A DNA stretch of 64,000 nt, taken from positions 124,001 through 188,000 of the forward strand of contig NZ_JALJXJ010000008.1 in NCBI RefSeq assembly GCF_024170005.1, read 5' to 3'. Made by a program: the position numbers and the translations under genes. Below the pieces are notes generated by a model. The model made no database searches. It was not told the origin of the DNA and saw only the letters and a list, made by a program, of their open reading frames with translations. Below are positions 9,598 through 20,068 of this stretch, piece by piece. Source of the stretch: Azospirillum lipoferum (GTDB taxonomy: Bacteria > Pseudomonadota > Alphaproteobacteria > Azospirillales > Azospirillaceae). Numbering within the stretch: the first letter of the stretch is position 1; the number at the start of each line of letters is the position of its first letter.

Positions 9598-10503
9598 ATG
9601 GCGGACGCGAAGATCATCGACGGCAAGGCCTTTGCGGCCGGCCTGCGTGCGCGGGTGGCGGACGGTGTGGCGGCGCTGAAGGCCAGCCATGGCGTCACCC
9701 CCGGTCTGGCCGTCGTGCTGGTGGGCGAGGATCCGGCCAGCCAGGTCTATGTCCGTTCCAAGGAGCGGGCGCTGGTCGAACTGGGCATGAACAGCTTCGA
9801 CCATCACGAGCCGGCCGACATGGCCGAGACCGACCTGCTGGCGCTGATCGACCGGTTGAATGCCGATCCGGCCGTGCACGGCATCCTGGTCCAGCTGCCG
9901 CTGCCCAGGCACATCGACACTCAGAAGGTGCTGGCCCGCATCGTCCCGGAAAAGGACGCCGACGGCTTCCACGTCGTCAATGCCGGCCTGCTCGCCACCG
10001 GCCAGCCGGGCGCCATCGTGCCCTGCACCCCGCTGGGCAGCCTGCTGCTGATCCGCGACACGCTGGGCCGCGACCTGAAGGGCAAGCGCGCCCTGGTGCT
10101 CGGCCGCTCCAACATCGTCGGCAAGCCGATGGCCCAGCTTCTGCTGCAAGCCGACTGCACGGTGACGATGGCCCATTCCCGCACCGTGGATCTGCCGGAG
10201 GAATGCCGCCGTGCCGACATCCTGGTCGCGGCGGTCGGCCGGCCGGAGATGGTGCGCGGCGACTGGATCAAGCCGGGCGCCACGGTGATCGACGTCGGCA
10301 TCAACCGCGTCGCGGCGGCGGAACCGGGCAAGACCCGTCTGGTCGGCGACGTCGCCTTCGACGAGGCGGTGAAGGTTGCCGGCGCCATCACGCCGGTTCC
10401 CGGTGGCGTCGGCCCGATGACCATCGCCTGCCTGATGCTGAACACGCTGGCCGCCGCCTGCCGCGCCGCCGGCGCGCCGGTGCCTGAAGAGGCTGCCCTT
10501 TGA
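9598..10503 (+). CDS. folD: methylenetetrahydrofolate dehydrogenase / methenyltetrahydrofolate cyclohydrolase
   Basis: Bifunctional cytoplasmic enzyme interconverting 5,10-methylene-, 5,10-methenyl- and 10-formyl-tetrahydrofolate, with NADP as the usual cofactor. It has 301 residues. The substrate domain contains the YxxxK site (VYVRSKERA) and [10 protein letters not shown]. The Rossmann part has [15 protein letters not shown] and the C-terminal [12 protein letters not shown] signature. It overlaps corA by four bases. Confidence 0.97.
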   Translation: MADAKIIDGKAFAAGLRARVADGVAALKASHGVTPGLAVVLVGEDPASQVYVRSKERALVELGMNSFDHHEPADMAETDLLALIDRLNADPAVHGILVQLPLPRHIDTQKVLARIVPEKDADGFHVVNAGLLATGQPGAIVPCTPLGSLLLIRDTLGRDLKGKRALVLGRSNIVGKPMAQLLLQADCTVTMAHSRTVDLPEECRRADILVAAVGRPEMVRGDWIKPGATVIDVGINRVAAAEPGKTRLVGDVAFDEAVKVAGAITPVPGGVGPMTIACLMLNTLAAACRAAGAPVPEEAAL

Positions 10504-11495
10504 TCACCGTCCACGCCCGTGCCGAAGACGGTCGGGTGGTGCGCCAGCCGCTGGACCTCGGCGAGGAGTTGCCGGGCGGTGCGGTCTGGATCGATCTTCT
10601 GCGCCCGACGGAAGCGGAGCGCGCCCATGTCGGCGCGCTGACCGGCTGCGACCTGCCGACGCGCGAGGAGATGAAGGAGATCGAGGCCTCCAGCCAGCTC
10701 TATGTCGAGGGGGAGGGGATCTACATGACCTCTCCCATCATCTCGCGCGCCACCTCGCCGCATCCGGAGCAGGGCGAGCTGACCTTCGTGCTGACCCCGC
10801 GCCACCTCATCACGCTGCGCTACACCGAACCGTTGCCGGTCATCACCTTCGCCGCCCGCTGCGTCCGCCAGCCGGAACTGCTGGCGACGGGAGAGAGCGC
10901 GCTGTTCGGCCTGCTGGATGCGGTGATCGACCGGGTCGCCGACGTGCTGGAACTGGTGGGCGGCCGCATCGACGAACTGTCGGCCCGCGTCTTCGACGAT
11001 TCGCTGGACGGCGGCGGCTTCGGCAAGGCGGCCAAGAAGCCGGACGAGTTGCAGGACGTGCTGCGCGGCATCGGCCGGGCCGGCGACCTGACCCACAAGG
11101 TGCGCGACAGCCTGGCCGGCCTCGACCGGCTGGTGGTGTTCATGACCTCGGTCAGCGGCGGCCGGCTGAACAAGGAACAGAAGACCGCGCTGAAGACGAT
11201 GACGCGCGACTTGCGGTCCCTGACCGAACATGCCGGCTTCCTGGCGCACGAGGCGAACTTCCTGCTCGACGCCACGCTGGGCCTGATCAACATCGAACAG
11301 AACGCCATCATCAAGATCTTCTCGGTCGTCTCGGTGGCGCTGATGCCGCCGACGCTGATCGCGTCGGCCTATGGCATGAATTTCAAGCACATGCCGGAAC
11401 TGGACTGGGAATTCGGCTATCCCATGGCCATCCTGCTGATGGTGCTGTCGGCGGTGGTTCCCCTCTGGTATTTCCGCCGGCGCGGCTGGCTCTGA
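10500..11495 (+). CDS. corA: CorA-family magnesium transporter
   Basis: A pentameric inner-membrane Mg2+ (or Co2+/Ni2+) channel of 331 residues. The N-terminal cytoplasmic domain ([13 protein letters not shown]) and long helix lead to two C-terminal transmembrane helices, the first ending in the YGMNF selectivity motif, followed by [11 protein letters not shown]. The start is TTG, within the TTGA overlap with folD, indicating translational coupling. modD follows 18 bp later. Confidence 0.95.
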   Translation: MITVHARAEDGRVVRQPLDLGEELPGGAVWIDLLRPTEAERAHVGALTGCDLPTREEMKEIEASSQLYVEGEGIYMTSPIISRATSPHPEQGELTFVLTPRHLITLRYTEPLPVITFAARCVRQPELLATGESALFGLLDAVIDRVADVLELVGGRIDELSARVFDDSLDGGGFGKAAKKPDELQDVLRGIGRAGDLTHKVRDSLAGLDRLVVFMTSVSGGRLNKEQKTALKTMTRDLRSLTEHAGFLAHEANFLLDATLGLINIEQNAIIKIFSVVSVALMPPTLIASAYGMNFKHMPELDWEFGYPMAILLMVLSAVVPLWYFRRRGWL

Positions 11496-11513
11496 AGCAA
11501 GGAATATCCGCCG

Positions 11514-12344
11514 ATGACGACCATCCTGCCCGACGCCGCCCTCGACGCGCTTCTGGCGCAGGATGTTCCCTACGGCGACCTGACCACCGACTCGCTTGGA
11601 ATCGCCGGCCGTCCGGCGCGGATGAGCTTCGCCGCCCGCGGCGCCATGGTGCTGGCGGGGACGGAGGCGGCGGCGCGGCTGGTGGAAAAGGCCGGCGGCC
11701 GTGTCCTGCGCGTCCAGCCCAGCGGCACGGCCGTTGATCCGGGTGTGGTCTTCCTTGAAGCCGACGGCCCGGCTGGATCGCTGCACCGCGCCTGGAAGGT
11801 GGCGCAGACGCTGGTCGAATACGCCTCGGGCATCGCCACCCGCGCCCGCCGCATCGTCGAGGCCGCTCCCGGCGTCACCGTCGCCTGCACCCGCAAGAAT
11901 TTCCCAGGATCCAAGGATCTCAGCGTCAAGGCGGTGCAGGCCGGCGGGGCGGTGATGCACCGGCTGGGCCTGTCGGAAACGCTGCTGGTCTTCCCCGAAC
12001 ACCGCGCTTTCCTGGGCGATTCTCCGGAGGTCTGGATCGCAGCCCTCCGGCGCAAGGCCCCGGAAAAGAAGATCGTGGTGGAGGTCGGATCGGTGGAGGA
12101 GGCGGTGGCCTTCGCCCGCGCCGGTGCCGATGTGATCCAGTTGGAAAAGCTGCCGCCCGACGCCGCCCGCGCGGTGATCGAGGCGACGCGCGACCTGACC
12201 CCGCCGCCGGTGGTGGCCCCGGCCGGTGGCGTGACCGAGGCGAACGCCGCTGCCTATGCCGCGGCCGGCTGCCACCTGCTGATCACCTCGGCCCCCTTCT
12301 TCGGCCAGCCTGCCGACGTGAAGGTGGTGCTGGGGCCGGCGTAA
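11514..12344 (+). CDS. modD: ModD-type nicotinate-nucleotide pyrophosphorylase-like protein
   Basis: A 276-residue protein of the NadC (quinolinate phosphoribosyltransferase) fold. The ModD subgroup is suggested by the N-terminal LLAQDVPYGDLTTDSLGI. Conserved active-site-like stretches are TLVEYASGIATRARRI, ACTRKNFPGSKDLSVKA and VIQLEKLPPD. ModD proteins usually sit in molybdate-transport operons and their role is unproven. Here it follows corA with no mod genes near. NadC itself is the main alternative, but the partner genes nadA and nadB are absent and the N-terminus favours ModD. Confidence 0.75.
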   Translation: MTTILPDAALDALLAQDVPYGDLTTDSLGIAGRPARMSFAARGAMVLAGTEAAARLVEKAGGRVLRVQPSGTAVDPGVVFLEADGPAGSLHRAWKVAQTLVEYASGIATRARRIVEAAPGVTVACTRKNFPGSKDLSVKAVQAGGAVMHRLGLSETLLVFPEHRAFLGDSPEVWIAALRRKAPEKKIVVEVGSVEEAVAFARAGADVIQLEKLPPDAARAVIEATRDLTPPPVVAPAGGVTEANAAAYAAAGCHLLITSAPFFGQPADVKVVLGPA

Positions 12345-12498
12345 CGCTGACGTTCGCAACGTCGCGCCGCAGCCCCTCAAATTCCTGATTTTGCGAGTGA
12401 AAGCGCTTCCGAAATACCTATGCGTGCGCCACAGGGGCGGCGCGGACGGGATGGCGGACTGGCCGCCATCCCCGCAGTCAACCGCCGGTATAAGAGTC

Positions 12499-15195
12499 TT
12501 ACGCCGCCAGCCCGCCACCCAGCTCGATGCGGACCTCCACCACGCCGGGCTCATCCAGGTTCTCCTTGCGGACGAAGCCCAGGGCACGGCACATGTTCAG
12601 CATGTTGGTGTTCTCGCGCAGAACCTCGCCATAGACCTCCTTGATGCCGCGCGAGCGGGCGTAATCCAGGATCTTGTTCATCAGGATATAGCCCAGCCCC
12701 TGGCCCTTCATGTCGGACCGCACCATCACCGCATATTCGGCGCGGCGGTTGTCGGGGTCGGCGGTGATTCGCACCACGCCATACATGATGGTGTCGCCGG
12801 TCTGCGGGTCGGGACCGACGGCGATCAGCCCCATTTCGCGGTCGTAGTCGATCTGGGTCAGGCGCGCCGCCGCCTGATGCGACAGCCGCTTCAGCGGCGC
12901 GAAGAAGCGCAGGCGCAGATCCTCGGCCGTCTGGTTCTCCACCAGATGATGCACCAGCGGCTCGTCCTCCGGCAGGATCGGGCGGACCAGGAACTGGCGG
13001 CCGTCCTTGATGGTGATGCGGTCCTCCAGCGACTTCGGATAGGGACGGATCGCCAGCCTCGCAGCCCCCGCCAGGGCCGGCACGCCGACCTTGATGCGGG
13101 CGTCCAGCGCCGTCACGCCTTCGGAGTCGGCCAGCAGCGGGTTGATGTCCATCTCCGCGATCTCGGGGAAATCGACCACCAGCTGGCTGACCTTGTTCAG
13201 CGTCAGCGCCACCGCGTCGAGATCGACCGCCGCGCGCGAGCGGTAGCCCTGAAGCTGCCGGTGGATGCGGGTGCGGCTCATCTGTTCGGCCGCCAGCTTC
13301 ATGTTCAGCGGCGGCAGGGCCAGTGCGTAATCCTCCACCACCTCGACGCCGATGCCGCCCTCGCCGAACAGCAGGACCGGGCCGAACATCTCGTTCTCGG
13401 TCATGCCGACGATCAGCTCATAGGCGTCGGGGCGGACGGCCATCTCCTGCACGGTGAAGCCTTCGATCTTCGCCTCGGGCGCCAGTTCGGCGACACGGGC
13501 CAGCATCGCCTCGGCTTCCGCCTTCACGTCGTCCGGGCTGGTCAGGCCCAGAGCGACGCCGCCGACGTCGGACTTGTGGGTGATGTCGTGCGACAGGATC
13601 TTCAGTGCGATCGGCCCGCCGATGACGCGGGCGGCGTTCGCCGCCTCCTCCGGCGTCTGGGCGACGCGGGTGTCGACCACCGGGATGCCGTAGGCGGCCA
13701 GCACGCGCTTGGCCTCATACTCGCTCAGCCACTCGCGCTTCTCGGCGATGGCGCGGGAAATCACCTTCTTGACGGTGATCTCGTCGGGCTGGAAATCCTC
13801 CGCCACCGACGGCGGGGTTTCCATCAGCAATTGCTGGCTGCGGCGGTAGCGCACCAGATGCATGAAGGCGCGCACCGCGTCGGACGGACCGCTGTAGGTC
13901 GGAATGCGGGCTTCGGCGAACAGCTTGCGCGCCTCCACCGCAGACTGGTCGCCGATCCAGCTGGTCAGCACCGGGTGGCGGCGCGCCTTGTTGGCCTGCA
14001 CCGTCTCCGCCACCGCCTGGGCGATCGCCTCGCTGTCGGTCAGGGCGGACGGGCAGTGCAGGACCAGCACCGCGTCGTTGCCGGTGTCCTGCATCAGCGC
14101 GTTCAACGCCTCGGCATAGCGTTTGGGCGTGGCGTCGGCGCCGATGCGCAACGGGTTGCGGAAGGGCACGCCCACAGGCGGCTGACCCAGCGCCTTGGTC
14201 AGCGCCTCCTGCGTCTCATGGGCCAGGGCGGCGAGCCGGCCGCCGGCCTGGATCAGCTTGTCGGTGGCCATCACCCCCATGCCGCCGCCGTTGGTCAGGA
14301 TCGCCAGCCGGTCGCCGGTGATCGGCACCCCGGTGCCCAGCGTGCCGGCGGCGTCGAACAGCTCGGCCAGATCATTCACCCGCAGCACGCCGGCCCGGCG
14401 GAACACCGCGTCATAGACGGCATCCGACACCGCCAGGGCGCCGGTGTGCGACGCCGCGGCCTCCTGCGCCTCGTCGGAGCGGCCGGCCTTGATGACGATC
14501 ACCGGCTTCTGGCGCGAGGCGGAGCGGGCGGCCGACATGAATTTGCGGGCATGCGTGATGCTCTCGATATAGAGCAGGATGGCGCGCACCGTGACGTCGC
14601 TGGCGAGATAGTCCAGCAGGTCGCCGAAATCGACGTCGCCGCGCTCGCCCAGCGATACCAGATGCGAGAAGCCGATGCCGCGCGAGGTCGCCCAGTCGGC
14701 GATCGAGGTCAGCACCATCGAGCTTTGCGCCACCAGCGCCACGTCGCCCTTGCGCGGCGCCACCGGCGCGAAGCTGGCGTTCATGCCGCGGCCCGGCACC
14801 ATGGCGCCCAGGCTGTTCGGCCCCAGCACCCGCATCAGATAGGGCTTGGCCGCGTCCAGCATCGTCTGGATCTGGTCGGCCGACATGCCCTTGGTCATGA
14901 CGATGGCGGCCTTGGTCCCGCGCTTGCCCAGCGCGTCGATGGTCGCCGCCACCGTGTCGGGCGCGGTGCAGATGACGCCCAGGTCCGGCGTGATCGGCAG
15001 GCTGTCCACCGTCTTGTAGGTCAGCACCCCTTCCACCGCGCGCTCGGTCGGGTTGACCGGCATCACCGGCCCGTCGAAGCCGGCCTGGAACAGGTTGCGG
15101 GCAACCACCGCCCCCACCGTGCCCGGCTTGCGGCTGGCGCCGATCAGGGCGATCGAGGCGGGCTTGAACAGCTTGTCGAGGTTGCGAACGGTCAT
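12499..15195 (-). CDS. ADP-forming CoA-ligase-like / GNAT acetyltransferase fusion (Pat/YfiQ type)
   Basis: An 898-residue multidomain cytoplasmic protein. The N-terminal CoA-binding Rossmann domain begins SIALIGASRKPGTVGAVV. A succinyl-CoA-synthetase-like CoA-ligase part and an ATP-grasp domain follow (LAAYGIPVVDTRVA, KILSHDITHKSDVGGVALGL). The last about 170 residues are a GNAT domain with the acetyl-CoA loop MKGQGLGYILM. This is the architecture of Pat/YfiQ lysine acetyltransferases that inactivate acetyl-CoA synthetase. In enterobacterial Pat the ligase part is catalytically dead. Whether this copy keeps ligase activity cannot be read off here. It is monocistronic. Confidence 0.9.
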   Translation of the reverse strand: MTVRNLDKLFKPASIALIGASRKPGTVGAVVARNLFQAGFDGPVMPVNPTERAVEGVLTYKTVDSLPITPDLGVICTAPDTVAATIDALGKRGTKAAIVMTKGMSADQIQTMLDAAKPYLMRVLGPNSLGAMVPGRGMNASFAPVAPRKGDVALVAQSSMVLTSIADWATSRGIGFSHLVSLGERGDVDFGDLLDYLASDVTVRAILLYIESITHARKFMSAARSASRQKPVIVIKAGRSDEAQEAAASHTGALAVSDAVYDAVFRRAGVLRVNDLAELFDAAGTLGTGVPITGDRLAILTNGGGMGVMATDKLIQAGGRLAALAHETQEALTKALGQPPVGVPFRNPLRIGADATPKRYAEALNALMQDTGNDAVLVLHCPSALTDSEAIAQAVAETVQANKARRHPVLTSWIGDQSAVEARKLFAEARIPTYSGPSDAVRAFMHLVRYRRSQQLLMETPPSVAEDFQPDEITVKKVISRAIAEKREWLSEYEAKRVLAAYGIPVVDTRVAQTPEEAANAARVIGGPIALKILSHDITHKSDVGGVALGLTSPDDVKAEAEAMLARVAELAPEAKIEGFTVQEMAVRPDAYELIVGMTENEMFGPVLLFGEGGIGVEVVEDYALALPPLNMKLAAEQMSRTRIHRQLQGYRSRAAVDLDAVALTLNKVSQLVVDFPEIAEMDINPLLADSEGVTALDARIKVGVPALAGAARLAIRPYPKSLEDRITIKDGRQFLVRPILPEDEPLVHHLVENQTAEDLRLRFFAPLKRLSHQAAARLTQIDYDREMGLIAVGPDPQTGDTIMYGVVRITADPDNRRAEYAVMVRSDMKGQGLGYILMNKILDYARSRGIKEVYGEVLRENTNMLNMCRALGFVRKENLDEPGVVEVRIELGGGLAA

Positions 15196-15385
15196 GACCG
15201 GATCCGGGGCTGGGACAGGCGCCGGTCCCAGTCTGCCACGGGACGCCGACGGTTTTGATGACGAACAGCACAGGCCCGGACTTTCATCCCCGCCATTTGC
15301 TGCGACGCAACATTAAGGGCTGGTATGACCATTGGGCAAGAGGCGTTTCGTCGCGCCGGATCCGGTCGGGCGGTTCCGGTTCCGC

Positions 15386-15856
15386 TTACCGGGGCGACCG
15401 GCGCCAGGCGTCGGCCGACACCGCCAGGGACAGCAGCCCCCACAGCACCAGATACTCCACCCCGCCCTTGGCCCAGTACCAGTTGACCCCCTTGGTGGCG
15501 AAGATGGCATAGGCGGCCACCACCATGCAGCCGGCCGACAGCAAAGCCGCCCAGCGGGTGAAGAAGCCGCAGACGAGCATCACGAGGGCCAGGGATTCGC
15601 ACAGGATGGCGAGGCCGAGGAAGAACGGCGCCGGCTCCAGCCCGGCCTTGGCGAAGAAGCCCAGGGAGGTGTCGATGCCGGCCAGCTTCTGGTAGACATG
15701 CGGGGCATAGAACAGGCCCAGCAGAATGCGCACCATGTTCATCGGCAGCGCCGGGGAGAAGCGGTCGGGCAGGATCGCCGGGCCGATCAGTGCGGCGAGC
15801 GGCGATGTGCCACCCGTTACGTGGGACCCAGTCCTGTTTGCGATTCCAGTGGACAT
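15386..15856 (-). CDS. DoxX-family membrane protein
   Basis: A 156-residue integral membrane protein with about four hydrophobic helices (LPMNMVRILLGLFYAPHVYQ, FFLGLAILCESLALVMLVCG, AALLSAGCMVVAAYAIFA, VEYLVLWGLLSLAVSADAW). The family includes DoxX/DoxD-like proteins of uncertain function, some linked to thiosulfate:quinone or redox stress. The ATG at 15856 is divergent from the lactate dehydrogenase gene 184 bp away. Confidence 0.8.
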   Translation of the reverse strand: MSTGIANRTGSHVTGGTSPLAALIGPAILPDRFSPALPMNMVRILLGLFYAPHVYQKLAGIDTSLGFFAKAGLEPAPFFLGLAILCESLALVMLVCGFFTRWAALLSAGCMVVAAYAIFATKGVNWYWAKGGVEYLVLWGLLSLAVSADAWRRSPR

Positions 15857-15977
15857 GATCGGTCAATCCTTAAAATTCTAGTGAATTTTGCCTGTTTGGC
15901 TGAAAAAGCGCTGAATGAGAATGCCGGCTGACAGGCAAGCGTGGGGCGACTTCGCGGTACACCCGGCCATTATTTGA

Positions 15978-16991
<1,014 letters not shown>

Positions 16992-16993
16992 CG

Positions 16994-17914
16994 CTACCCG
17001 GCATGCTCCGCTGACACGTGATCCCTCAGTCCCGCCGCCAGCCCGTCGAAGACGGCGCGGCAGCGCGGGGTGGAGCGCAGATCCTCGTGCATGGCGACCC
17101 ACATGCCCATCGGCATGTCGAAGGCGTCGGCCAGCAGCCGGACCAGATCGGGGTTCCGCCGTGCCATCGGAACCTGACAGATGCCGATGCCGAAGCCGGC
17201 CTCGATCGCCGCCAACTGGGCCAGATGGCTGTCGGACCGCAGGGCGAAGCGGGGCAGGGTGAGGCCCGGCGCCCGCCGCAGCATGGCGCGGATGTCCGGC
17301 GTCTCGCGGTCGAAGCCGATCAGGCTGTGGCGGTCGAGATCCCCCATACACCGCGGAATGCCGTGGCGATCCAGGTAGCTGCGATGGGCGTGCATGCCGA
17401 GTGTTATGACGCCGATCCGCCGGACGAGCAGCGCCTGCTGGTCCGGCTCCACCATCCGCACCGCCACATCGGCATTCCGTTGCAGCAGGTCGTCGACGGC
17501 GTTCGACAGCACCAGTTCGATCTCCAGGTCGGGATGGCGGGTTCGCAAGCCGGCCAGGATTGCCGGCAGGATGCGGGCGCCCACCACCTCGCTGGCGGTG
17601 ATCCGTACGGTGCCGCGCACCTCCGCCCCGCAACCTTTCCCTCCATAGCCCGACGCCGTTCGCCACAGGCTGGCCGCCGCCGCGTCCAACGCCTCCACCT
17701 GCGGCTTCAGCGCCAGCGCCGCATCGGTGGGGTCCAGTCCGCGCGGCGAGCGCAGGAACAGGGAGCCGCCGACCGCCTCCTCCAGCGCCGCGACATGGCG
17801 GGCCAGCGTCGGTTGCGTCAACCCCAGGGCGCGCGCCGCCGCCGACAGCGATCCTTCGCGGATCACCGCCAGGAAACTGCGGTAAAGGTCCCAACTGGGC
17901 GGTGGCTGGCTCAT
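16994..17914 (-). CDS. LysR-family transcriptional regulator
   Basis: A 306-residue regulator. The N-terminal winged helix-turn-helix contains AVIREGSLSAAARALGLTQPTLARHVAALE, and the C-terminal periplasmic-binding-like effector domain follows (TVRITASEVVGARILPAIL). The gene is divergent from the NAD(P)-binding oxidoreductase that starts 87 bp away. LysR proteins commonly control such a divergent neighbour, so that gene is the likely target. The ATG at 17914 gives MSQPPPSWDLYRSF. Confidence 0.9.
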   Translation of the reverse strand: MSQPPPSWDLYRSFLAVIREGSLSAAARALGLTQPTLARHVAALEEAVGGSLFLRSPRGLDPTDAALALKPQVEALDAAAASLWRTASGYGGKGCGAEVRGTVRITASEVVGARILPAILAGLRTRHPDLEIELVLSNAVDDLLQRNADVAVRMVEPDQQALLVRRIGVITLGMHAHRSYLDRHGIPRCMGDLDRHSLIGFDRETPDIRAMLRRAPGLTLPRFALRSDSHLAQLAAIEAGFGIGICQVPMARRNPDLVRLLADAFDMPMGMWVAMHEDLRSTPRCRAVFDGLAAGLRDHVSAEHAG

Positions 17915-18001
17915 TGATTTCAGTATAGCGATTAGCCGAAGTTCGACAATTCTGTTCAGCCATCTCCCGGTCCATCCTTTCTCATCACGAAGCGAAAGGC
18001 G

Positions 18002-19102
18002 ATGGAGGCAGCGATGGCAGGACAGGCGACCGGTATACAGGCGACCGGCGCAGGCAGGACCGCCTTGGTTCTGGGGGCGACCGGCGGGATCGGCGGCGAG
18101 ATGGCGCGGGCGCTGGCGGCGCGTGGCTGGACGGTGCGCGGCCTGCGCCGCAAGCTGGCGGAGGCGCCGCGGTCGGGGAAGGGGGCGGACGGCATCGACT
18201 GGATCGTCGGTGACGCGATGAACGCCGCCGATGTGAGGACGGCGGCCGAAGGGGCGGCGCTGATCGTCCATGCGGTGAACCCGCCCGGCTACCGGGATTG
18301 GGACCGGTTGGTTCTCCCCATGCTCGACAACGGTATTGCCGCAGCCTGCGCCAACCATGCCCGCATCCTGCTGCCCGGCACCGTCTACAATTACGGCCCC
18401 GACGTCTTCCCGCTGATCCCGGAAACGGCGGCGCAGAACCCGCTGACCCGCAAGGGCGCCATCCGGGTGGAGATGGAACGCCGCCTGCACCGCGCGGTGG
18501 GGCAGGGGGCGAAGCTGTTGATTCTACGCTGCGGCGACTTCTTCGGTCCGCGGGCCGGCAACAACTGGTTCAGCCAGGGCCTGCTGACGCCCGGCAAGCC
18601 GCCGACCCGCATCAACCAGCCCGGCCGGCCGGGGGTCGGCCATCAATGGGCCTATCTGCCCGATGTGGCGGAAACGGCAATGCGCCTGCTCGACCGCGAG
18701 GCGGAACTGGGCGACGACGCGATGTTCCATATGGACGGCCATTGGGATGCCGACGGCGGCGGAATGGTCGCGGCCATCGCCCGCGCGCTCGGCGAACCCG
18801 GCCTGCCGGTGCGGCGGATGCCGTGGTGGCTGCTGCGGCTGGGCGGTCTGGCGGTGCCGCTGCTCCGCGAACTCAGCGAGATGCGCTATCTGTGGCAACG
18901 CCCGGTGCGGCTGGACAACCGCCGCCTGCTGGCCTTCCTGGGCGAGGAACCGCACACGCCGCTGGACTTGGCCGTGCGTCGGTCGCTTGCCGGATTGGGG
19001 CATCTCCCCGGGCAGCCGGCGGATGGCTCCGAACCCAATCGGATTCTATTCGGCAGCCATCGGCATCAGGATCAGCCGTCCGATCAGGTCGGTTTTGGCT
19101 GA
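18002..19102 (+). CDS. NAD(P)-dependent epimerase/dehydratase-like oxidoreductase
   Basis: An atypical extended short-chain dehydrogenase of 366 residues. The dinucleotide-binding motif LGATGGIGGEMARALAARGW is near the N-terminus. The expected YxxxK triad is not obvious: the segment LLPGTVYNYGPDVFPLIPE carries a Tyr, and an Arg-Lys-Gly run follows. Substrate unknown. It is probably controlled by the divergent LysR gene. Its 3' end overlaps the convergent DUF2283 gene by 57 bp. An in-frame ATG at 18014 is an alternative start. Confidence 0.8.
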   Translation: MEAAMAGQATGIQATGAGRTALVLGATGGIGGEMARALAARGWTVRGLRRKLAEAPRSGKGADGIDWIVGDAMNAADVRTAAEGAALIVHAVNPPGYRDWDRLVLPMLDNGIAAACANHARILLPGTVYNYGPDVFPLIPETAAQNPLTRKGAIRVEMERRLHRAVGQGAKLLILRCGDFFGPRAGNNWFSQGLLTPGKPPTRINQPGRPGVGHQWAYLPDVAETAMRLLDREAELGDDAMFHMDGHWDADGGGMVAAIARALGEPGLPVRRMPWWLLRLGGLAVPLLRELSEMRYLWQRPVRLDNRRLLAFLGEEPHTPLDLAVRRSLAGLGHLPGQPADGSEPNRILFGSHRHQDQPSDQVGFG

Positions 19103-19252
19103 GGCGTGCTGGATATCGTAGCCGACCGGTTCGCCATCGGCACCGTAATCGACCATCACATCGGGTTCGATCTCGACCGTCCGTTTCGAGGGCAGCGGAC
19201 GAACCTCGATATAAAGACTGTCGGTGCCGGGATCGTAGCTGGTTTTCATCAT
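19046..19252 (-). CDS. DUF2283 protein
   Basis: A 68-residue protein matching the DUF2283 pattern. It begins with a Tyr-Asp-x2-Asp-x-Leu-Tyr-Ile type strand (TSYDPGTDSLYIEV), then VEIEPDVMVDYGADGEPVGYDI and a C-terminal amphipathic end. Function unknown. It overlaps the 3' end of the convergent oxidoreductase gene, so one of the two C-termini may be over-extended. Confidence 0.75.
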   Translation of the reverse strand: MMKTSYDPGTDSLYIEVRPLPSKRTVEIEPDVMVDYGADGEPVGYDIQHASAKTDLIGRLILMPMAAE

Positions 19253-19301
19253 CGACGGCCGGATTGGCCGTTATGGCAGATCGACCAATATTAAGAAGCG
19301 G

Positions 19302-19327
19302 AGCCGGCGCCTTCTCAGACGCCGGCT
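19302..19327 (-). terminator. possible rho-independent terminator of ppa
   Basis: An 8-bp GC-rich stem (agccggcg / cgccggct) with a 10-base loop lies about 20 bp past the ppa stop on the minus strand. The following bases are only moderately T-rich, so the call is weak. Confidence 0.4.
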
Positions 19328-19346
19328 TGCCCGGAGCGAGTTACCC

Positions 19347-19904
19347 TCAGACCACCGGACCCGGCGTGCCCTTGTTGGCTTCCAGGGCGCGGGCGAGGCC
19401 TTCCTCGATCTTCTTGGCGGCCTCTTCGGCGTTGCCCCAGCCGCGGACCTTCACCCACTTGTTCTTTTCGAGATCCTTGTAGTGCTCGAAGAAGTGGGCG
19501 ATCTGCTCGGTGACGATGGCCGGCAGGTCGGTGTAGTTCTTCACGTCGGTGTAGAACGGGTGCAGCTTGTCGACCGGAACGGCCAGCAGCTTCTCATCCT
19601 CGCCGGCCTCGTCCTCCATGTACAGGACGCCGATGGGGCGCGAGCGCAGGACCGCACCCGGGACGACGCCGTGCTGGCCGACGACGCAGACGTCCACCGG
19701 ATCGCCGTCACCCGACAGGGTGTGCGGGATGAAGCCGTAGTTGCAGGGATAGAACATCGCGGTGTGCAGGAAACGGTCGACGAACACCGCGCCCGAGTCC
19801 TTGTCGACCTCGTACTTCACCGGCTGGCCGCCGATCGGGATCTCGATGACGACGTTCACATCCCAGGGGACATTCTTGCCCGCGGCGAGCTTGCTCAGAT
19901 CCAT
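19347..19904 (-). CDS. ppa: inorganic pyrophosphatase (family I)
   Basis: Hydrolyses pyrophosphate to two phosphates, pulling biosynthetic reactions forward in the cytoplasm. It has 185 residues, slightly long for the family because of a C-terminal Ala/Lys tail. The conserved signature is DGDPVDVCVV, with further family segments EIPIGGQPVKYEVDKDSG, YPCNYGFIPHT and FFEHYKDLEKNKWVKV. The ATG at 19904 begins MDLSKLAAGKNVPWDVNVVI. It is divergent from the peptide-transport genes. Confidence 0.97.
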   Translation of the reverse strand: MDLSKLAAGKNVPWDVNVVIEIPIGGQPVKYEVDKDSGAVFVDRFLHTAMFYPCNYGFIPHTLSGDGDPVDVCVVGQHGVVPGAVLRSRPIGVLYMEDEAGEDEKLLAVPVDKLHPFYTDVKNYTDLPAIVTEQIAHFFEHYKDLEKNKWVKVRGWGNAEEAAKKIEEGLARALEANKGTPGPVV

Positions 19905-20068
19905 GTATCGCGTTCCTTCGACTGGCGTATTCAGGGCACGTTCTTGTTTTGGCGCCGATGCCCGGTCCGGCGCCACGCGGGGCGGGAGTTTAGGCGGAAC
20001 GCACCCTGAGTCCAAGGAACTTGCGCTGGCTCTTGCGCAGGTGCGGCAAAGCGGCAACCCTGCCGGTC

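Noticed and set aside
12391-15258. Long plus-strand open frame (955 codons) opposite the CoA-ligase/GNAT gene
   Set aside because: It is the antisense shadow of a well-supported minus-strand gene, caused by GC-rich third positions. Its translation is His/Arg/Gly-rich without domains.
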